The position numbers and the translations under genes were made by a program. Shown in pieces: positions 5,730 through 9,707 of a stretch of 9,707 bases of DNA. Each line of letters begins with the position of its first letter. Within the stretch, counting starts at the first letter, position 1. Below the pieces are notes generated by a model. The model was given only the letters and a program-made list of their open reading frames with translations. It searched no databases and was not told where the DNA came from. This stretch comes from an uncultured Lachnospiraceae bacterium (GTDB taxonomy: Bacteria; Bacillota; Clostridia; Lachnospirales; Lachnospiraceae): contig CAKRRJ010000081.1 in assembly GCA_934394615.1 (NCBI GenBank), positions 1-9,707 on the forward strand, written 5' to 3'.

Positions 5730-6968
5730 CTATGCCTGAAATTTTCTTACCAGCAGGGTTGCGTTGTGTCCGCCAAAGCCCAGGGAGTTGGAGATTGCGC
5801 AGTTTACATCCATCTGCACGCCCTCACCCTTGCAGTAATCCAGGTCACACTCCGGATCATCCTTCTCCAGGCCTGCAGTTGCGTGAACATAGCCTTCCTG
5901 AATAGACTTGACACAGGTAATGAATTCCACGCCGCCGGCTGCGCCTAAAAGGTGACCGATCATGGACTTGGTGGAGTTGATTTTGGTCTTGTATGCGTGA
6001 TCACCCAGCGCGATCTTGATGGCTTTGGTCTCGAATAAATCGTTGTGATGGGTGCTGGTGCCGTGGGCGTTAATGTAATCGACATCCTCCGGCTTCATGC
6101 CAGCGTCTGCAATCGCCATCTCCATAGCCTTTGCCGCACCGCTTCCGTCCTCAGCCGGAGAAGTGATGTGGTAAGCGTCACCGGTTGCGCCGTAGCCAGC
6201 CAGCTCTGCGTAAATCTTCGCGCCTCTTGCCTGCGCGTGCTCTAAGGACTCTAATACAACCACGCCTGCGCCCTCGCCCATGATGAATCCGCTGCGCTCT
6301 GCGTCAAACGGAATGGAAGCGCGGGCCGGATCGTCGGTGGTGTTTAATGCAGTCAGGGAAGTAAATCCTGCCACACCGATCGGGGTAATGCTTGCCTCAG
6401 CGCCGCCTGCTACCATCACGTCAGCATCGCCATACTGAATGGTACGGAATGCCTCACCAATGGAGTGGGTACCGGTTGCGCATGCGGTTACCACGTTGAT
6501 GCATTTGCCCTTCATGCCAAACTGGATGGAGACGTTTCCTGCTGCCATGTTGCTAATCATTAACGGAACCAGCAGCGGATTGACGCGGCCCGGTCCTTTT
6601 TCCAGAAGCTTCTTGTACTCACGCTCGATGGACTGCAGGCTTCCGATACCGGAACCAATGCTTACGCCCACGCGGAACGGATCTTCCTGGCTCATATCAA
6701 GGCCTGCATCCTCAACGGCCTGTCTGGTTGCTGCTACTGCGAACTGGCAGAACTGCTCCATTCTCTTTGCCGCCTTCGGATCCATGAACTGCTTCGGATC
6801 AAAATCCTTAACCTCTGCAGCCAGCTTTGCCTTATAATCTGTAGTGTCAAAATAGGTGATCGGCGCGATGCCGACTTTCTTTTCTTTTAAACCATTCCAG
6901 AATTCTTCTACACTGTTGCCGATCGGGGTGATGGCACCCATGCCGGTTACTACTACTCGTCTGCTCAT
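5730..6968 (-). CDS. fabF: 3-oxoacyl-ACP synthase II
   Basis: A 412-residue condensing enzyme that extends acyl-ACP by two carbons with malonyl-ACP. It has the FabF/FabB Cys-His-His triad: Cys163 in TACATGTHS, His302 in NAHGTSTHHND and His339 in KSMIGHLLGAAG, plus the glycine-rich C-terminal NSLGFGGHNA. Length and start (SRRVVVTGMGAITPIGN) fit FabF. The residues after HGTST are HH, where the better-known enzymes have PL or PY; this loop lies by the active site, and I believe the HH form occurs in clostridial relatives. The start at 6968 has AGGAG 7 bases upstream, 15 bases after the fabG stop. With no fabB in the window, it may serve all elongation steps. Confidence 0.97.
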   Translation of the reverse strand: MSRRVVVTGMGAITPIGNSVEEFWNGLKEKKVGIAPITYFDTTDYKAKLAAEVKDFDPKQFMDPKAAKRMEQFCQFAVAATRQAVEDAGLDMSQEDPFRVGVSIGSGIGSLQSIEREYKKLLEKGPGRVNPLLVPLMISNMAAGNVSIQFGMKGKCINVVTACATGTHSIGEAFRTIQYGDADVMVAGGAEASITPIGVAGFTSLTALNTTDDPARASIPFDAERSGFIMGEGAGVVVLESLEHAQARGAKIYAELAGYGATGDAYHITSPAEDGSGAAKAMEMAIADAGMKPEDVDYINAHGTSTHHNDLFETKAIKIALGDHAYKTKINSTKSMIGHLLGAAGGVEFITCVKSIQEGYVHATAGLEKDDPECDLDYCKGEGVQMDVNCAISNSLGFGGHNATLLVRKFQA

Positions 6969-6983
6969 ATCTGTTCTCCTATA

Positions 6984-7724
6984 TTAGATAGCCATTCCGC
7001 CGTCTACGCAGATGACCTGTCCTGTAATGTATCTTGCTTCGTCAGATGCTAAAAACGCTACCAGATTTGCCACATCGGATGTCTCGCCGAACTGCTTCAT
7101 CGGGATCTGTCCGGTTACGGCTTCCTTTACGCTGTCAGACAGCACTTCCGTCATATCGGTCTTGATAAAGCCCGGTGCCACCGCGTTGCAGGTAATGCCT
7201 CTGCTTGCCAGTTCTCTTGCCACCGCCTTGGTCATGCCGATGACACCGGCCTTGGATGCGCTGTAGTTTACCTGTCCGGCATTTCCCATGACGCCGGATA
7301 CAGAAGAAATGTTCACGATATGTCCGCTCTTCTGCTTTAACATCTGGCGGGAAATGTGCTTGATGCAGTTGAACGCGCCCTTTAAATTGGTATTCAGTAC
7401 TGCGTCAAAATCTTCCTCGCTCATCTTCATCAGCAGGTTGTCGCGGGTGATTCCGGCATTGTTTACCAGAATGTCCACACGGCCGTAGGTCTTCACCACA
7501 TATGCCATCATCTCTGCTGCCTTGTCATAGTCGGATACGTTGCACTGCAGGGCTTCAGCCTTGCCGCCTAGTGCCTCGATCTCTTTTACGGTTTCCTCAG
7601 CCTTTGCTGCAGAGCCGTTATAATTGACAACAACAGTTGCTCCCTTTGCTGCCAGAGTCTTTGCAATTTCTTTTCCGATGCCGCGGCTCGCGCCGGTCAC
7701 CACTGCAATTTTGCCAGTTAACAT
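6984..7724 (-). CDS. fabG: 3-oxoacyl-ACP reductase
   Basis: A 246-residue short-chain dehydrogenase that reduces 3-oxoacyl-ACP with NADPH. The cofactor loop TGASRGIG is at 10-17 and NNAG at 88-91. The catalytic set is Asn113, Ser141, Tyr154 and Lys158, with the Ser-Tyr spacing of 13 and Y-x3-K seen in E. coli FabG. It ends with the family's C-terminal [12 protein letters not shown]. The ATG overlaps the fabD stop codon (ATGTTAA, 7 bases shared), and GGAGG lies about 10 bases upstream within fabD, so the two are probably translationally coupled. Position between fabD and fabF in a fatty-acid operon makes FabG the safe name within this large family. Confidence 0.97.
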   Translation of the reverse strand: MLTGKIAVVTGASRGIGKEIAKTLAAKGATVVVNYNGSAAKAEETVKEIEALGGKAEALQCNVSDYDKAAEMMAYVVKTYGRVDILVNNAGITRDNLLMKMSEEDFDAVLNTNLKGAFNCIKHISRQMLKQKSGHIVNISSVSGVMGNAGQVNYSASKAGVIGMTKAVARELASRGITCNAVAPGFIKTDMTEVLSDSVKEAVTGQIPMKQFGETSDVANLVAFLASDEARYITGQVICVDGGMAI

Positions 7725-8644
7725 TCTTTCAGTTCCTCCACGACTTTTGCCACGTCATCCAGTTTCTCTATATTAAGAACCTTTACGGTTCTGTCGATCT
7801 TTCTCATAAATCCGCTTAAGGTTTTGCCCGGTCCGATCTCCACGAAGGTATCTACACCGTCAGCCAGCATGCTGCGTACACTCTGCTCCCATCTGACGGA
7901 GGAAGAAACCTGTTTGGTCAGAAGCGGTTTTACCTCTGCCGCGTCCGTTACATACTGCGCAGTCACATTTGCCACATACGGGATCTGCGGAGTATGTACC
8001 TCCACATGTTCCAGCACCTCGCCCAGCTTCTCGCCGGCGCCGATCAGCATGCGGGAATGGAACGGTCCGCTTACATTTAACATGATGGTGCGCTTTGCAC
8101 CAGCTTCTTTCAACTTTTCACAGGCAGTCTCCACTGCCTCTTTCTTTCCGGAAATAACAATCTGTCCCGGACAGTTATAGTTTGCGATCTGTACGCCCTC
8201 GATATCAGCAATGGTCTCCTCAATTGCCGCCGCGTCCATAGCCAGAACAGCCGCCATAGCGCCCTGTCCTGCCGGAACTGCCTGCTGCATTAGGATTCCT
8301 CTCTGTCTTACTGTCGCGATGGCATCCTTCTCGCTCATAACACCAGCAGCATAGAGTGCGCAATATTCACCCAGGCTTAAGCCTGCGGTTACATCCGGCT
8401 TTACGCCCCGCTCTTCCAGTACCTTAGTCATTGCAATGCTGGTGGTCACCATCGCTGCCTGAGTATACTCGGTAATATCCAGACGGTCATTCTCCGTAAA
8501 GCAAAGCTCCGGAACGGAGAATCCCAGAATGTCGCTTGCCAGGTCAAAGGTCTCTTTTCCGGCCTTTGTCTGCTCATAGAAATCCTGTCCCATGCCGCAT
8601 ACCTGCGCGCCCTGTCCCGGGTAAATAAATGCGATCTTACTCAT
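7718..8644 (-). CDS. fabD: Malonyl-CoA:ACP transacylase
   Basis: A 308-residue acyltransferase that moves malonate from CoA to ACP. Numbered from the ATG at 8644, it has PGQGAQ at 9-14, the nucleophile elbow GLSLGEY with Ser90, Arg115 in the VRQRG block that binds the malonyl carboxylate, and catalytic His196 in SGPFHSRM. Length matches FabD (about 309). A GTG codon at 8647-8645 directly precedes the ATG and could also serve as start: AGGAG is 5 bases from the GTG and 8 from the ATG, and the ATG gives the common family N-terminus MSKIAF. It lies 22 bases after fabK and overlaps fabG by 7 bases. Confidence 0.97.
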   Translation of the reverse strand: MSKIAFIYPGQGAQVCGMGQDFYEQTKAGKETFDLASDILGFSVPELCFTENDRLDITEYTQAAMVTTSIAMTKVLEERGVKPDVTAGLSLGEYCALYAAGVMSEKDAIATVRQRGILMQQAVPAGQGAMAAVLAMDAAAIEETIADIEGVQIANYNCPGQIVISGKKEAVETACEKLKEAGAKRTIMLNVSGPFHSRMLIGAGEKLGEVLEHVEVHTPQIPYVANVTAQYVTDAAEVKPLLTKQVSSSVRWEQSVRSMLADGVDTFVEIGPGKTLSGFMRKIDRTVKVLNIEKLDDVAKVVEELKEC

Positions 8645-8666
8645 CACTCTTGCTCCTTTTTCTATC

Positions 8667-9593
8667 TTACTTGCGGCCCAGAAGCGCTTCTGCCTGTGCC
8701 ATCATCTCATCGATCATTTCCTTACAGGTCTGCTCTTTGGAAACCATGCCTGCAATCTGTCCTGCCATTACAGTTCCGTGGGTCACATCGCCCTCCTGAA
8801 CTGCCTTGCGAAGAGTTCCGAGGGTCAGATACTCCAACTCTTCAAAGCTCTTTCCTTCGTTTTCCAGTTTCACATACTCTCTGGTCATCTGGTTTCTTAA
8901 GCAGCGTACCGGATGTCCGTGGGTACGGCCGGTTACGGTAGAATCAATATCCTTTGCCTTTAAAACACGGTCCTTGTAGTTCTGATGCACGGTGCATTCC
9001 TTTGCAACCAGGAAACGGGTTCCCATCTGAACAGCTTCTGCGCCCAGCATAAATGCTGCCGCGATGCCGCGTCCGTCACCGATACCGCCTGCCGCGATAA
9101 CCGGAATAGAAACAGCATCTACGACCTGCGGTACCAGGGTCATGGTAGTTGCCTCACCGATGTGTCCGCCGGACTCGGTTCCCTCTGCCACAACTGCGTC
9201 TGCGCCGTAGCGCTCCATTCTCTTTGCCAGAGCTACGGAAGCCACAACCGGGATTACCTTGATATCGGCTGCCTTCCACATCTCCATATATTTCTCTGGA
9301 TTTCCGGCGCCGGTGGTTACAACCTTTACGCCTTCCTCCACGATCACCTTGGCCACCTCATCGGCGTACGGGCTCATCAGCATAACGTTTACGCCAAATG
9401 GCTTGTCGGTCACCGCCTTGACCTCACGGATGTAATTGCGGATTACCTCTGCCGGAGCGTTTGCTCCGCCAATCAGGCCCAGACCGCCTGCCGCAGATAC
9501 TGCCGCTGCCAGATGGCTCTCTGCCACCCATGCCATACCACCCTGAATGATCGGGCACTCAATTCCCAAGAGTTCTGTAATTCTCGTTTTCAT
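8667..9593 (-). CDS. fabK: Enoyl-ACP reductase II (FMN-dependent FabK)
   Basis: A 308-residue flavoprotein of the FabK/nitronate monooxygenase superfamily that reduces trans-2-enoyl-ACP in the last step of each elongation cycle. Visible motifs: QGGMAW at 17-22, ESGGHIG with His144 (the same position as the active-site His of S. pneumoniae FabK), AAGGIGDGRG around 168-177 and GAEAVQMGTRFL at 184-195, then the C-terminal GQIAGM at about 278-283. FabK is unrelated to the triclosan target FabI, so resistance to triclosan at this step is expected from family knowledge. The start at 9593 is chosen because GGAGG lies 6 bases upstream; the open frame reaches 9620 but those nine extra codons include the ribosome site. 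Placement between acpP and fabD supports FabK over nitronate monooxygenase. Confidence 0.95.
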   Translation of the reverse strand: MKTRITELLGIECPIIQGGMAWVAESHLAAAVSAAGGLGLIGGANAPAEVIRNYIREVKAVTDKPFGVNVMLMSPYADEVAKVIVEEGVKVVTTGAGNPEKYMEMWKAADIKVIPVVASVALAKRMERYGADAVVAEGTESGGHIGEATTMTLVPQVVDAVSIPVIAAGGIGDGRGIAAAFMLGAEAVQMGTRFLVAKECTVHQNYKDRVLKAKDIDSTVTGRTHGHPVRCLRNQMTREYVKLENEGKSFEELEYLTLGTLRKAVQEGDVTHGTVMAGQIAGMVSKEQTCKEMIDEMMAQAEALLGRK

Positions 9594-9597
9594 CTGA

Positions 9598-9604
9598 CTC
9601 CTCC
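9598..9604 (-). promoter_or_regulatory. Ribosome binding site deciding the fabK start
   Basis: The minus strand reads GGAGGAG, then TCAG, then the ATG at 9593-9591. The upstream in-frame codon at 9620 would place this strong site inside the gene, so the shorter start is favoured. Confidence 0.75.
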
Positions 9605-9635
9605 AGATAACCGTTTTCAAAAAAGGGTGCAGGGC

Positions 9636-9707
9636 TTACGCCTCTACACCTTTCTCCTTCAGGTAATTCATAACATCGCCAACAGTCTGCAGGTTCTGCA
9701 GGTCATC
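9636..9707 (-). CDS. acpP: Acyl carrier protein, C-terminal fragment cut by the window edge
   Basis: The last 23 codons plus TAA stop are present, giving a C-terminus DLQNLQTVGDVMNYLKEKG followed by VEA. This matches the final helix of AcpP, where the (Q)TVGD(V/A)xxY(I/L) pattern is conserved. The phosphopantetheine serine (DSL motif) lies beyond the right edge. ACP carries the growing acyl chain between all the Fab enzymes encoded next to it. The gene ends 42 bases before fabK, the usual clostridial position. Confidence 0.93.
   Translation of the reverse strand, partial: DDLQNLQTVGDVMNYLKEKGVEA

Overview
The window holds most of a type II fatty-acid synthesis (FAS II) operon, all on the minus strand, so it is transcribed from right to left. 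The gene order, acpP-fabK-fabD-fabG-fabF-accB-fabZ-accC-accDA, is the arrangement known from clostridia. FabK as the only enoyl-ACP reductase seen, strong AGGAGG-type ribosome sites before nearly every gene, and the 5' end of a spore-maturation gene (spmA) at the left edge point to an endospore-forming member of Clostridia. The moderately high GC content (judged by eye, not counted) and the fused accD-accA gene favour Lachnospiraceae or a close relative.

Layout from right to left, in the direction of transcription: the last 23 codons of acpP (9636-9707); fabK (8667-9593); fabD (7718-8644); fabG (6984-7724, overlapping fabD by 7 bases); fabF (5730-6968); accB (5167-5676); fabZ (4727-5155, with its ribosome site running into the accB stop codon); accC (3340-4695); an 89-base spacer with a long imperfect inverted repeat; a fused accD-accA gene (1532-3250); an 82-base spacer; a second FabK-superfamily flavoprotein of the nitronate monooxygenase type (337-1449); a 209-base intergenic region with a 10-bp perfect hairpin; and the first 42 codons of spmA (2-127).

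How the genes work together: AccB (biotin carrier), AccC (biotin carboxylase) and AccDA (carboxyltransferase) make malonyl-CoA. FabD loads malonate onto ACP, FabF condenses and extends the chain, FabG reduces the 3-keto group, FabZ dehydrates, and FabK reduces the enoyl bond. FabH and any operon regulator would lie beyond the right edge and are not seen. No fabI, fabA or fabB is present in the window.

I see no wholly new system. The points most worth a second look are the REP-like palindrome between accC and accDA, the nitronate-monooxygenase-like gene with a C-terminal four-cysteine cluster at the end of the operon, the accDA fusion, and the short but clear spmA fragment at the left edge.
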